Positions 1-12,021 of a stretch of 64,000 nucleotides of DNA are shown here, piece after piece. Every line of letters starts with the position of its first letter. Position 1 is the stretch's first letter. The stretch comes from Circinella minor. Taxonomy: Eukaryota; Mucoromycota; Mucoromycetes; Mucorales; Lichtheimiaceae. The notes under the pieces are model-generated. The model did not search any database. It was not told the DNA's origin and was given only the letters and a program-made list of their open reading frames with translations. Location: contig JAEPRB010000193.1 in the NCBI GenBank assembly GCA_016758965.1, positions 1 through 64,000 of the forward strand, in the 5' to 3' direction. Position numbers and translations under genes: made by a program.

Positions 1-286
1 CCGATGACATCAAAATATCTGGTATCGGCAATTCATAAAGCCACTGTCCAACCAAACGCCGTTCTTCAATATTGTTACGATTCTGGAGTACGGGTGTTTG
101 TTGGAAAAATACATTTTCCATCCCCACCCAGACAACGTTCATTAATTGATTGCGCCAGTACCGACTTGCATCGAGGCACTGAAGAAATTGAAAAAAATTA
201 AGATACGAAAAAATATTGAGTAAAAGTTCATTGGGAAGATGCGGCAAAAAGTCAAAAGAGTTTTGGTGCTGATTGTCGTGGTTCAT
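1..286 (-). CDS. F-box protein, 5' exon only (partial, duplicated copy)
   Basis: Duplicate of the first exon of the F-box gene at 10756-12021. The ATG is at 284-286 and the frame stays open to the window edge. Residues 10-45 hold an F-box (LPNELLLNIFSYL followed by a Trp near the end), the Skp1-binding motif of SCF ubiquitin ligase substrate adaptors. The rest of the gene lies outside the window, so I cannot tell whether this copy is complete. The upstream 300 bases are shared with copy 2, so both would have the same promoter. Confidence 0.6.
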   Translation of the reverse strand, partial: MNHDNQHQNSFDFLPHLPNELLLNIFSYLNFFQFLQCLDASRYWRNQLMNVVWVGMENVFFQQTPVLQNRNNIEERRLVGQWLYELPIPDILMSS

Positions 287-1542
287 CGTAGTGATTGATG
301 TATGTATATATAAAGAGGATGTTGGAGATGTTATTGTTGAATGAGAAATACAAAGGAAGTATAGATGAATAAGTAAAAAATAAAGTCGTTTAAAAAAGTT
401 GGGTTTTATATTCTTCAAGAAGCAGCAATTCTCTTACGAATGGGAAAGAAAAGGAGATTCTATTAAAGAATGATTGTTTATTCGTGAAGAGAAAAACAAA
501 TTGCGTTTATTATGGATTTGCATCAATGGTATTCTCATCATTTTATTGTTGTCACTTGCAGTATGGATTTTAAAGCAAATAAAAACACTCAAATCAGATG
601 AATAGGTCTACACAAAAGACTCTTGTAAACGACCAGTTATTTCTTTGTTCTTCTCATAATGAACCTGAAGTACACGGCATTGTTTTTGAACTATCCTCGT
701 CGCGGAGTTCATGGATGTAATGAAATGACACGGTGAATGCTTACTTGTTTGATACGAGACTGATATTTTGTGGTATTCTATTTTGGTAGGTACGTAATAA
801 TGATATATCAAGCAAAAAATGCGTCTTGTTGTTGTCATCGCCAACTGCAATGATATATTCAAATACGTAATACAGTAATTTTAAGTGCAGCTGTATATTG
901 ACAGTTATTTCGTTTACACTATACGTAATAATGTAGATTTATAAAATAAAAAAAAGCTAAAAGCCAGTATATCGCACGTAACTATAAGCAAGAAAAATTC
1001 TATTCTAAAAGTATATATATGGAGAATCATTACTTAGTGAGAGAAGGAAAATGGTGTACAAATTGAGAGAAAATCCCCCAACATAATTTTAATACTTGTT
1101 TGGGGTGTACAAACATGAATGTTGTTGTTGTACAGTATAGTTAGATTGGTAGCTAGCTTATACCCGTATAATGCTCTTCCAAGCAATCCAACTTGATATT
1201 TATGCTATTTTGGTATATGTATGCATGTAACTATGATGAAGGTAAAAAAAGTTTAGAAATTCTAGTTGTCAATTTATCAGACAACAAAAAAAAGAGGGTC
1301 CAGCGTTAGTTGGCACGATAAATATCTTATCCACCTCTTATTCTCTTATATCAATAATACGCTTATAGTAAGATGTATCAAGCGTTACAAAATAGATCCA
1401 ACACTAACCCCTTCCACTGACAAATATACATTACACCGCTTCATCCGTAAAAAAAAAATTAATCCATAATAACATTTTTATTTATTATAATAATTGATAA
1501 TAAGCCTCCTCTTAGTTCTCAAGAAATAATAATATAACTTGA
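287..1542. other. Non-coding part of duplication copy 1
   Basis: No gene is supported. The ORFs here are short, compositionally biased and not conserved in frame across the more diverged part (1225-1500) when compared with copy 2. The stretch 750-1210 has a recognisable diverged relative at 4255-4750. Confidence 0.6.
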
Positions 1543-2735
1543 TTAACGAGAATAACCACGAGAAGGTGGAAGGCTAGCTATTCCCAAAAAAATGTGTTTG
1601 GTTTCTCCACAACCCAACACCTCAGTGAAGGTGTTCTCAACGTTCTGAAACAATACATGCGCTAAGACATCTTTTGTGCAAGGGAAGGGTCGTACTATAC
1701 CATTGGAAAAACCAAAATAGGTATGCGCAGTAAAGTCCAGAACGCGAGCCACTAGACATACTCTCTCCGCGTCGTCATGAAGATTGCCAACCGGCTCAAA
1801 ACGTTTCCATAGAGATTTAAAACAATAACAATAAAAAATATTGATTAGTAAAATATACTTATTTTTTTTATTTGACATTCATTCAACATACACTCCTTCT
1901 CTCTCCCCATTAAAACCTTTTTTAAAAAAAACTTGCCTTTTTGTTAATAAACTAAGTTACCGCCACTTGATAAAAAAAAACCTCCCAAAAAAGAGGTAAA
2001 GTTATGAAACAAAAGACAAGAAACCACTTCTGCCTCGTAACCATGGCAATCAGTTAGGGTTACATTGAGGGACGCAAGTCGAAGATCCAAGGGGCTAGAT
2101 CTTACAATGCAGTGGTTTACCCAGTTAAGCTGCAGAATTAACTACATAATACCCTGGAAAAGTTATGTCTTTTGTAGTTTGTGTGCTTGCCCGATTTCGA
2201 AAGGCCCGTCCAGCATCGGGCACATCCAAAAGTCCTAGGGGTGGTCCATCCCAAGCTCCGGCAAGAGTAAACGTTATCAGAAATGTCATCCCTTTGTTCT
2301 GACCCGGTTAACTCCATTCGTCCAGGAATGTTGAATTCTGAAGCGCTTTGATAAAGTCAAAAAAAAAAACTCTATCCCCTCCACATTCAGGAACTTCACC
2401 CACGCACCTGGGGTACATCGCTTCCAAGGACAATAGCCAGTTTAGCATGCACAAACAAGAAAAAAAATAAAACAGCAACAACATCTCAAGTGGCATAGAT
2501 GAGGTCCTGAGTTCCGTCAAATTCCTTTGGCCACCTAAAGCCTGGAGGGAGGTGTCGAAGAAGAAGAGAGAAAAGAAAAGAAAAACAATTTTGGCACGCT
2601 GCGGCGTTTTTTAATATCCCACCAACTCAGCAAAATTTGTTTCACAGCAATGCATAAAATACAGTTTACTCTCTGGAGATGGTTTTCACATACAGTTGTT
2701 GTAATATCATGGTCAATCATAATAAACATCTTCAC
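1543..2735 (-). pseudogene. Unrecognised decayed coding region in duplication copy 1
   Basis: The minus strand carries protein-like pieces in different frames. One runs from 1878 to 1543 (111 codons, ending in SLPPSRGYSR), with further pieces at about 2520-2070 and 2735-2535. Stretches such as PPGFRWPKEFDG, HAKLAIVLGSDVPQVRG and FIKALQNSTFLDEW read like a real protein, but stops and frame changes separate them and no single splice model joins them. The last piece is conserved in copy 2 with one amino-acid difference (Ile to Ser). I do not recognise the family. It could be a dead gene or a heavily spliced one. Confidence 0.35.
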
Positions 2736-3102
2736 TGATAAACTCTATTTTTTGTATTTATGAAATATGTATCTGGAGTGACTTCCCTAAACTATATTTT
2801 TGTTTTTATCCATAAAATTACTTTTTCAATACAAGCCTGCCATATTGTGAACTTGTTGAACAACCCTATATTATGAAGGCCAAACACTCTGACACAGATA
2901 ATCAGAGGATAGAGATAAGAAAAAACGTATGCTTTTTTGCTATCCTATAATAGCTTATTCTGTTGTATCTAAAAGGATTTTACAGATTGTGTAAAGATAT
3001 ACTGTGGGTGTATGTATATCGAAATTACTTTTTAATTTTTGAGAAAAAAAACCTCTCTTTTCTTCCTGTTTTTATATTGGTCTGTAAAATACTATGAGCT
3101 AA

Positions 3103-3336
3103 ATGAATAAACTATTTTCCAAAGTGCAAAAGTTAGTAGATTCAGTCATTTTGGAATTCAAAAAAAAAAATGATGGAGGAGTAATCATAAGTACCATAAC
3201 AAAAATGCTGAAAACATCTTGCTACGTACTGATGTCCATTAAAAACAATATTATAAGACAAAACCATTCGGAGCAAAACTTGCTTTCTGAAGGCAGCTTC
3301 ATCATTCAATTAATTTATCAGTTGAATGAAGTTTAA
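3103..3336 (+). pseudogene. Orphan fragment possibly related to the lineage-expanded family at 5322-7104
   Basis: An isolated 77-codon open frame (MNKLFSKVQK...) with a motif, SEQNLLSEGSFI, that I associate with the N-terminal half of the same Mucoromycota-expanded family as the gene at 5322. It ends at a stop with no good donor site and lies 2 kb upstream of that gene, with a diverged repeat between them. It is either a relic of another family member or a displaced upstream exon. The family link is from memory and is an inference. Confidence 0.35.
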
Positions 3337-3352
3337 AAAGAGTACCTAAAAT

Positions 3353-3373
3353 ATTGCTATTTTAAATAGCAAT
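3353..3373. repeat. Short perfect palindrome
   Basis: Two 10-base arms (ATTGCTATTT and its reverse complement) separated by one base. It lies just downstream of the orphan fragment. No function can be assigned. Confidence 0.7.
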
Positions 3374-5321
3374 AAATTACAAAATGTATACGATATACGA
3401 GCCGCTGTACCGCTGCATTAATACAATGTTCACAGTTTAATTGCGGTATGAATACTTAATACACGCTGCATACTCAATAGACGTAACCTATTGGGGTATA
3501 TAATAAATAAATAAAAGGTACTGCCCACTTTGGTAAACTTATGATGGTATTCATAAATGTGGTGATATAAAAGATATGAACATGTCAAGATAAAAATGAA
3601 TGAACGATGATAACTATAAAATCATACTGAACGAGTAATCACTATCAACGGCTAAAACTTCAATAGAGCACTTTCTAAACAAAAAGAAAAAGTCACGTAG
3701 TTTTATTTAATAACATGATTTACCTGCAAATATCGGTCCAACTGTACTGTTACGACTTCCTAAAAGCTGTGGATAAATTCAGAATAGAAAATGGACTTAT
3801 CCTTTTGGAACGATTCGAATGAATTGCTTAATTGTCCGGCCATGAATAAAAAATTGGGGATACAGAATGGATATACGCAAAACGTTCAACAACATACCAT
3901 GTTGATGAAAAAACCAATGATAGACTACGTAGTAAAAAGAGTAGCGACTAAAGCGAAATGACAGTGCTTCCTAAGTAAGAGAAACGTTCGACCAAGGACA
4001 AAGATATTTAATACATATAACCAAAATATTGGGCTTTTTTGAAGAATGGGAAAATTGTTGAGATGCATGATCAATAAAAAGTGAAAAAAAGCGTGATAAA
4101 ATAAAATAAAAAGAATAAATTTAATATATATAACAAAAGTAATCGAGTGTAATGAAGCTAAGTACAGTACATTGCATTACGTACTTATAGATCGTTTGGT
4201 GCTAAATTCATGGGCATAATTAAATAAGTAAGTCTATCAGTAAATATGCAGTTAGTACGTACTTGTTTGATACGAGGTCGATTTTTGTGGGTTCTTCAAC
4301 AACTTCCATTTATGCAAGCCTATTTCAGTAGAGGATAATAATATATAAGGCAAAAAACACGCCTTGTGGTTGTTCTCGTCAACCGTAAATACATAGTGCA
4401 TTTAAATAATAATTTTGAATGCAAGTGGATAATAATGTCATTCAAGTCTTTTCACTATATTGGTGTAAATTTGTAAAAGAGAAATCTGAAGGTTGGTATA
4501 TCTCACACGTAACTATATATATATTTGAAGAATTTTTATGTATAGAAGAAAGAAAAAGAAAAGGACAGCATGAACCAAGATCCAATTTGATATTCGTATT
4601 AGTTAAGTGAAAAGTCTGCAACACATAATATTATTGGTGTAGTAATAATTGTTTTTGCTCTACATCTATGGGAGGTACGTAGCAACATGTATTTTGCTGC
4701 TGTGTAGTTAGATCGTGAGTATCGTAGTTATATAATGTTTTGTATATACCTATTTGAACAATGATTTATAAGAATACAGAAGTCGATCTTCTTTAATGGT
4801 AATAGGTAACAGCTGCATTTACAGATTATATCATCAACCCTACAAAGTCTAATTTGAAGATCAGATGATACTTATATCATATTGTCATAATTCACATAAC
4901 GATTATGAGAAATATTTTGAAAGACTTTTCATATGTCCATCCGTACACTCATACTTATTGTATATCCTGCCGATGATAAGCAATTAATATAAATAGAGAA
5001 TATTGTACTGTATTTTTTTTAATAAACATCACGTTGGTAGACTTGGTAGTATCAGGTCCATTGCAGCATAGCTGGATAATGGTTTTCCCCTTCCTGAGTA
5101 CTATAATCAGGTAGTGGGAGTCTGACAAAACACGAAAACACAAAAATCGCACGTCAACAAATTATACTTCTCACTTCAACTTCATTTCCATAGCAACATT
5201 ATCACTATGTCAACGCAAAAGTCAAATTCAGAAAAGCATCGAAGCGATTGCCGTAAAGGTGGTTACTGATAATAAAGAGTTTTGATTAGAAAAAGAATTC
5301 AATCACTTATTAAAAACCTAA
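3374..5321. other. Non-genic stretch with a diverged repeat
   Basis: No supported gene. The only structure recognised is the diverged relative of the duplication at about 4255-4750. ORFs at 4419-4610 (plus) and 4442-4624 (minus) are AT-rich chance frames overlapping that repeat. Confidence 0.5.
4255..4750 (+). repeat. Older diverged copy of part of the duplicated segment
   Basis: Matches 750-1210 (and 12485-12945) in the same order, with many substitutions and small insertions. Shared landmarks are ACTTGTTTGATACGAG near the left end, a block around AAGGCAAAAAACACG, CACACGTAACTATA, and a block around CCAATTTGATATTCGTATT. It shows the segment belongs to a dispersed repeat family rather than being a single recent duplication. 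Confidence 0.55.
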
Positions 5322-7104
5322 ATGTCTATTTTGGCTCCAATAGAAATTGTAAAGTACATTAAGGAATTACAAGACATTGGTGAAGATATTCGTTTTTCCA
5401 GTTTTGTATCAGACAAACAAACATTTCTTGTTGAAAAATCAAAAGGACTGAAAAATTATAAGCAGTTTTGGTCACACTTATTTGGATCGATAGCTAAAGA
5501 ACTTAAAGTTCAAGTGGTAATGAAGACCCTCCCATCAAAACTGTTGTTGAATTTAGACTCCTAAACAAAAAGAAAATTTCAACTTACACATAAATATAAT
5601 ATGTAAACTAGACTAAAGGAAGAACAAATTGGGGTACTGTGGAAGCTGCTATTAGTGGTGAAAATTGTTTAACTTCTAGTTCATCGTCTGCCACATCTGC
5701 TTTATTGTCAGACACTGAAAAGAGAAATGTTGATGAAACTTATACCACAAAGCTCATGTATCCAAAGTGGATGTTATCGAGCGGTAAAGTCGTTGAAGAT
5801 GTTATGCATTCTTTTGTGAAAGAATGTTCTTATGAGCAGTAAGTATTTACTTTGGTTCTATTAATAAATAGAGCTGCGCTAACAAAGTGTTGGCTGTTGT
5901 TTGATAGTTCGGCTCATTCATTAATCTTGGACATACATGATCCCTGTTGGAACGGACGCTTTACACCTGATGAACTAAATGAATTAAGAACTTATCACAA
6001 ACCTAATCTTCAACCATTGCCTCAAGACTTGCAAGAATATTTGAATAAGTTCCGTGGTGTAGTATGTTTTTTTCATCTTTATTATTCATTATATATTATA
6101 TACTAAATAGAACCAATAATTTACCATTCCAGCATGATCTTGAAGATCTAATTGCTATTCATATGAAGTATCGTTTCCATCCTTCAGAAGCTGATAAAAA
6201 TTGGGTGTCAAATGCTATTGGCGAAGTTCTTAACTTGTATTTTTATAACTATGACATTAAAAACAAGACTGAAGCAGATTTGGTACGAAGGCTGTGGGGA
6301 TTTATTGAAAAATGTTTTGATGAAAGTGACTTTTATGTACTCAGGTATATAACTTTATTTTTGTTTATAATCTATGATCAAATTGAAACATGCATTATTG
6401 ATAATATATCAATCTTAGTGGGGAAAAATCAAGCACTGCTTCAAGTAATCGAAAGAATGAAAATCGGTCAGTTTCTGGGATCACCCCATTACTACGTAAA
6501 GAAACGGGGACAAAAGTTGATATTCTTATCAAATACTTGGATGATGATTTTGGCGTTGGAGAAGCTGGTCTGAGCGGGGGGTCTACTTCGACCAAGTACG
6601 TCAGTGAAGCTGGCATCAAACTCCCCAAAACTATGAAAGATGTCTTTTGGAACCTCTTAAAAACGTCAAACGACAGTGCTCAAAAAATCTGTATTCCAGG
6701 ATTCATCATAAACGGTAACAGCTTTTTTTTATGAAGCCGAAGGTCATGAAAATCGGATCTAATTCTTTTTTATTATGATTTTTTTTTTATCGTTAGGCAC
6801 AGAATTGACAGTGAAGTTGATAGATATTCCATCAGGGAATGCTTGTCGGTTATACACGTTGGGTCCTATGGCTTTCCCATGTACTGCTGCCACCTTTTAC
6901 AAGTATTTTATACCATTGGTTACAATAGTTTGGCAATGTAAAAGTTTGTTGAAACAGACGTTGCGCAATTTGAATGATGATGATGTTCTTTTTGTTCCAA
7001 CTATTGAAAACCCTGCACCAAAGTCAACTATACCACCTTGTATTCATTCATCAAAAAAACGAAAAGTATCTACTACTACTACCACTTGTACTTCTTCTTC
7101 ATAA
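5322..7104 (+). CDS. Lineage-expanded Mucoromycota protein, function unknown
   Basis: Six exons join cleanly: 5322-5517, 5611-5836, an exon starting near 5870 and ending about 6060, about 6134-6343, about 6419-6715, and about 6797-7104. All junctions are GT...AG and keep frame (RGV|HDLED, VLR|GEK with a split Ser codon, ING|TELT). The middle holds a long hydrophilic region with EADKNWV and RRLWGFIEKCFD. The C-terminal half has a Ser/Arg-rich patch after NRKNENRSVSG, then GVGEAGLSGGSTSTKY and a conserved LPKTMKDV motif. The tail is KKRKVSTTTTTCTSSS with a plausible nuclear localisation signal (KKRKV). I recall similar multi-exon hypothetical proteins in many copies in Mucorales; their role is unknown. 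No catalytic motif is visible. The start is the first ATG of the open frame. Confidence 0.75.
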
Positions 7105-9369
7105 CGGAGCCCATATATACCTTTTGTATACACATACGCACTTTATCTTTATCATCAATTTGTATTATTTTTACTTAATCTTGTTTACATATTCATCTCA
7201 CAAATATATTTTATGTTATTGACACAACTTTTTCTATAATTATTCCATATAAAACCTTGGTCATCATTATTATGCATAGTGCTACGTAAATTATTTTAAT
7301 ACATGCGATTAAATGTGTTTGTTGGATCGGATATAACAGCTTTTATTTTTTGGTACTATGTACAACACTCCATTACGTTGATCCAATAAGGCTATTTTCA
7401 GATGACTTTTATTTATCACGCTGTTAGTAAGGTGGTCAAGTCATATAATATGGCAGATACTGTAAGTATATGGATTACAAATGTGGACGCACTCAAAGAA
7501 TCATAGTATATGTTCAATGAGGAATATGAAAAATCAAATAAATGTACAATATTGATCATAAAGCTATAAAAGTTAATATTGTGGATTACATGTGTGCAAA
7601 ATGTACAAAAAAAGGATTATGTTATATTATATTATATATAGCGTGAGAATTATTATTTATTTGAGATTAATGTTCTTGGTATCATCATTTATAACAGAAT
7701 ATTGTAGACGATGGGGTAACAATGCATTAGTATATATATAAATTAAAGAATTCAGCAATTACATAAACAAGCCCAAAATAAAAAGAGTTCTGATACTTAT
7801 ACATATTGATGTTTCAAGCACCTTCGTGACCAATCGCTGTACCTGATAAATCAGCGCCATAGAAAACATGTTCAACAGTTTGGAGAACCACCTGGGACAC
7901 ATAAGATAAATAACCATGATTTCTCTCGTTCAAACCATTATTTTTCTTCTTTAGTTCGTATTATCGTATATAATGATGGATTATTCATCCGAACACTTGG
8001 CTATTTACCACTAGTCACATAATTTTCATTATAAGCAAAATGTCATAGCTTTATTAAAATCACTAAAAGGGATAAACTGAGTACATTGATCAAGTTGATA
8101 AAGTCGAGGACGAAAATAACTAGGACTCAATATTTGATTTACGGGATTGGTATTGACAGTAATATATTCAATATTGTTAGGGATTTCGTTCTAGAGATGA
8201 CAATGACTATAAGACAGGTAAATCCGTCAAATACCATGTCTAGACTAAGAGCTTTTTTAATAGAATGAGTTTCAAATAATACACCCGTTGTAATAATAGA
8301 AAAGTATTTATACTTACTAGAATACCAAAGTCGCTATTTTTTCTAACTTCATCTATAATGCATGGGGCCCCATCCACTATAAAAATCACTAACAAATATT
8401 AAAAGTTATTAACAAAACTCACCACATGTATCTTTTTTTTTTGTTGTCATGAAAAAGAACTTACAATACACTGATACCAAACATAGGTGATGATTGTGTT
8501 AAAAAACTCCCACATGACCTTGATCCATAATCTCTCCACATAATATACACCAGCCTAATGCAATTGAACTATAGTGTATTGCGTCTGTAATCAGTTCAAT
8601 AGGTAAAGTAAGAAGAATGCATTCTTGCGTGAAATAATGTTTAGTTTAAATAAATTTACACTAATCATTGTAATCATCAACATATTCGTTTACCTAGTTG
8701 CGACCATATGTCAATGATGGAGTCATGCCTGTAAATATATACAGCCAGGTTGTTACTAGTTTTTTTTAGATAGCCTTGCATCATCATTGTAATACATATT
8801 CTGTTATATGCATAACTCATCAAGCCCATCTTTTAACTATTTGAAAGAGAAAAAATAAATATATCAAACCCAAACGATAATCGCAAAGGACACCAGTCCC
8901 ACATTAATTCTATCAAATCAATTTAAAAGGTTAGAATGAGGGTTTGACAGTAAAGTCGTAGTTGCTTAATAATTGCTTGAATAAATCGCAAACTGCTACC
9001 CTTGAAGGTAGCTAAGTCTACTCGGACAACGGATCCATCAATATACTCAAGCGATCTCGCAAGTATCTACTACACTTTCAAGATGAAGCCTTATCTCGTA
9101 ATGCAGCGTACCCTATGAGGCTCCTGGTATACCAAATTGTCATCCTTTAAATGTAAGAATTTGAAAATAAGAAAAATAAAAAAGTAACATAAAAATTAGT
9201 TTGTTAAGATTCTTTTTTTTTTTTTTATATATAACCGGTTGAGGTTAAATTTTTTATTAAGATATTTTGTTAAGATTCTGGGAGCTTAGAGCTAATATAC
9301 ACCACAGGCAATTACTAATTCTGCCAGTCATGACTGTGTTTATTTTATTCTGCGGTGTGGTGAGCTAGT
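7105..9369. other. Non-genic interval
   Basis: About 2.3 kb with no supported gene. The 60-codon frame at 8086-8268 lacks splice signals and has no recognisable content. On the minus strand around 9080-8930 a short protein-like piece (SLEYIDGSVVRVDLATF) is open but isolated, possibly a relic. A 12-base motif TTGTTAAGATTC occurs at about 9205 and 9272, just before the transposase relic. Confidence 0.45.
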
Positions 9370-9640
9370 GTGTATCCGGCAGCGGTTCATCCGACAGCGG
9401 TTCATCCGCCAGGGGGGGGGGTGCGAAAAGTGGTGCACGACTTTTCATCGGCCTCCCCGACAATGGGTAACGACGTGTTTATATCTTTTTTTTTCGCTTT
9501 TAAAATGAACAACAACAATTTCTCTTTAAATTCTTTATTAGTATTCCAATTGGCTCAAGAAGATACCGAGATCTTACGAAACCAAAATAATGATTAAAAT
9601 TATCGACGAACATGTATTGCTCAAGTTGGTATAAACATGA

Positions 9641-10470
9641 TTGCAATGCTCATCTTACTTGCTTCGATTGCTATGCCCTCTGGTAAACCAAGATATATTT
9701 TATGAAATATATATATGCAACCCTTTGTTTATGGCTCAATCATGGGAACGCCACTCGTACTGGACTTCCTTCCATCCTTCACTTAGTGACGAGGAAGAAG
9801 GACATAGCTCATTCAAAGCACATTACCGAGTTACTCTTGAAACATTTAACAATCTTATCAGAAAATTATCGTCTGTGAAGAATACATGGGCAGTCAACTT
9901 TCCGGTGGGTTCCCTCTATTTATTCAAGTTGCCACTGTTCTTTGGCGATTTGCAAATTCTTCGTTTGGTTTTCGAGTTATGGAAATGGCACTTGGGATAA
10001 AAGATGGTTCATACAATAACTTCACAAATCGTTTTCTTGGTGCTATGAAACATGTCAGTGAACAAGTGATCACATGGCCAGTAAACGATCGTGAACAAGC
10101 ATTAGAAATTGCAGATGGTTTTCGTGGAAGAGGAACTGCAGAAGAGCCGAGGTTGAGTGGTGTTATAGGTGCTATGGATGGCAAACTTGTTGTCAATCAT
10201 AAACCTGCTAGTCGTGGAAATCTATACGTTGACCATAAGAACTAGTCATCTATGAGTTTACTCGCAGTATGTGATCATAGAACAAAGTTCATTGTAGTGT
10301 CATGGAATCAAGAATGTAAAAATACCGGAGATTCTAAGGGTCTATCCCTGATAAAGCTAAAAAGGATCATCCTAAGAACAAGGTTATCATACCTTAAGAT
10401 AAAATTCTTTAAGATACATTCTTCAGATGACATACCAGAAATAACTCATCATAATAAACAATTCATATAA
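9641..10470 (+). pseudogene. PIF/Harbinger-type (DDE_Tnp_4) transposase relic
   Basis: The plus strand encodes a transposase-like protein broken into three frames. The N-terminal part (about 9731-9905) is out of frame with the middle part (about 9886-10245), so a frameshift lies near 9890-9930. The middle ends at an in-frame TAG (10243-10245) immediately before MSLLAVCDHRTKFIVVS, which continues the same protein. GVIGAMDGKLV carries the first catalytic Asp typical of Harbinger DDE transposases, and the following LLAVCDHRTKF is the usual next strand. The regions with the second Asp and the Glu are lost after about 10330. No matching terminal repeats were found. It is inactive as it stands. Confidence 0.75.
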
Positions 10471-10755
10471 ATAGACCAAGTAGTACATAGAATAATAATC
10501 TTTATCTTATTTTTTTATAATAAACACTGTTTCAAAGGACTCATCGTTTTATTTACTTTTTTTATTATCGAATTAAATTATTATTCTATCATACACCTCA
10601 ACTACTACATTTAAGAAAAAATGTTTTTATCTATAAAATGGATAATTTTATCGGTTGGGGATGTAATAATGGCAATTGGGAAGTGGGTATATAAATGATA
10701 TGTTCGGTATCGGGATTTATGAGACGAGGGCGAGCATGAAGAAGAAATATTTCGG
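10471..10755. other. Short intergenic interval
   Basis: AT-rich, with no ORF or repeat that I can support. It is the 3' flank of the F-box gene. Confidence 0.5.
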
Positions 10756-12021
10756 TTAGTTGATTAAAAGGAATGTTATTGAAAAAGAGTGTGTAAGTCG
10801 GAGTGAATGACGGTGATGGTAGAGATCGAAATGAATGATTTGTAAATGAGGTAATTCAGCTAAAGCAGCCAAGATTACCTCTGTAATATGCTGTTCCCAG
10901 TATACAACACGTAATTGTCGGCATTGGGAAATGAGGGCAGCAATAACGTTTATTACATTAATATTTTGACGCCAGTTTCTTGATCTAGCCCAAGGAACGC
11001 GGATGTGAAGGGATTGGGGGGTGTTGGCGACGAGGAAAGATATTCCATTTAAGTCGTTTATGTTAATTGCGGATGCTTGGGGAGTGTGTATCTCGTAGTC
11101 GAGGGAGAGCATTTGAAGCGGATGTATATGGTGTGGATGTTGTAGGATGTGAAGGTCGTGGCGTAATGGAATCATTGATGGAGATGGTAAAGGACAGTAA
11201 AGTTGGCGGACAAAGTTCAATGATATTTGTAATGTGATTTCGGAAAAAGATGTTAGGTCTGAATACTAGCTCTTGTAAATAAATGGACTGTTGCAAAATG
11301 TCGTTAATAAATGAAAAAAAGAGTAGTTGCATCACCTGCGTCTATGTGATTAATTGTAAGTCTTGTAAGGAAAGGAATCTGGTTGCGAGTATAAAGAAAA
11401 TGTGGGAGAAGGTGTATACGCTGAAGATGGAAGTTACGTAACGTAGTATTCGTGGCGATCAAAGTGAAAAATATATCGGCGTTGTCAGAAGAAAAAGTAG
11501 GCTGATGTAGGGGGAGGTTTTGTAGCGTGGTGAAATTTAACTGAAAGAAATGGTAAATGTAGTCAAATCCAGCTCTGTGCATTACTGCAAAATTATACAT
11601 GTGTTTAAAATATCACACAAGTTGATACAGTTTTTTAGTTCTTTAAATTAGTTGGAAGACAAAAACAAAATTACATACCTGCTGTCTGAATTTGACAATG
11701 GCGGTTGGTAATCAATGATGTTGAAAACACCATTGCCGATGACATCAAAATATCTGGTATCGGCAATTCATAAAGCCACTGTCCAACCAAACGCCGTTCT
11801 TCAATATTGTTACGATTCTGGAGTACGGGTGTTTGTTGGAAAAATACATTTTCCATCCCCACCCAGACAACGTTCATTAATTGATTGCGCCAGTACCGAC
11901 TTGCATCGAGGCACTGAAGAAATTGAAAAAAATTAAGATACGAAAAAATATTGAGTAAAAGTTCATTGGGAAGATGCGGCAAAAAGTCAAAAGAGTTTTG
12001 GTGCTGATTGTCGTGGTTCAT
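10756..12021 (-). CDS. F-box protein with leucine-rich C-terminal region, possibly frameshifted
   Basis: The ATG at 12019-12021 opens exon 1 (12021-11679). It carries an F-box (LPNELLLNIFSYL...) at residues 10-45, predicting a Skp1-binding adaptor of an SCF ubiquitin ligase. Exon 1 ends at CAG|GTATGT. Exon 2 runs from 11584 to 11336 and contains LRR-like strands (ITNTTLRNFHL-type spacing). A third exon starts near 11271 (ELVFRPNIFF). The C-terminal part (LDYEIHTPQ... to 10756) is clearly protein-like and leucine-rich but in a different frame from the start of exon 3. I find no AG between them, so a frameshift near 11160-11200 is likely. An upstream in-frame ATG (12151-12153) gives a hydrophobic extension that looks like 5' UTR. 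The first exon and upstream DNA are duplicated at 1-286. Confidence 0.65.

Larger units (their letters stand above)
1..2858 (+). repeat. Direct segmental duplication, copy 1 (left-truncated by window edge)
   Basis: Nearly identical to 11736-14646, in the same orientation and initially offset by 11735 bp. It carries the 5' end of an F-box gene, about 1.25 kb of non-coding DNA and a decayed coding region. Similarity stops near 2858; after about 2840 copy 2 has about 34 extra bases (14595-14628) before the shared sequence resumes and ends. Copy 1 starts at the window edge, so the duplication may extend further left. Most of it differs by only scattered substitutions, but 1225-1500 is clearly more diverged. 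Confidence 0.95.

Noticed and set aside
2511..2530. Resemblance of TCCGTCAAATTCCTTTGG to the conserved small-subunit rRNA site CCGTCAATTCCTTT
   Set aside because: One extra base, and the surrounding several hundred bases do not resemble rRNA in either orientation.
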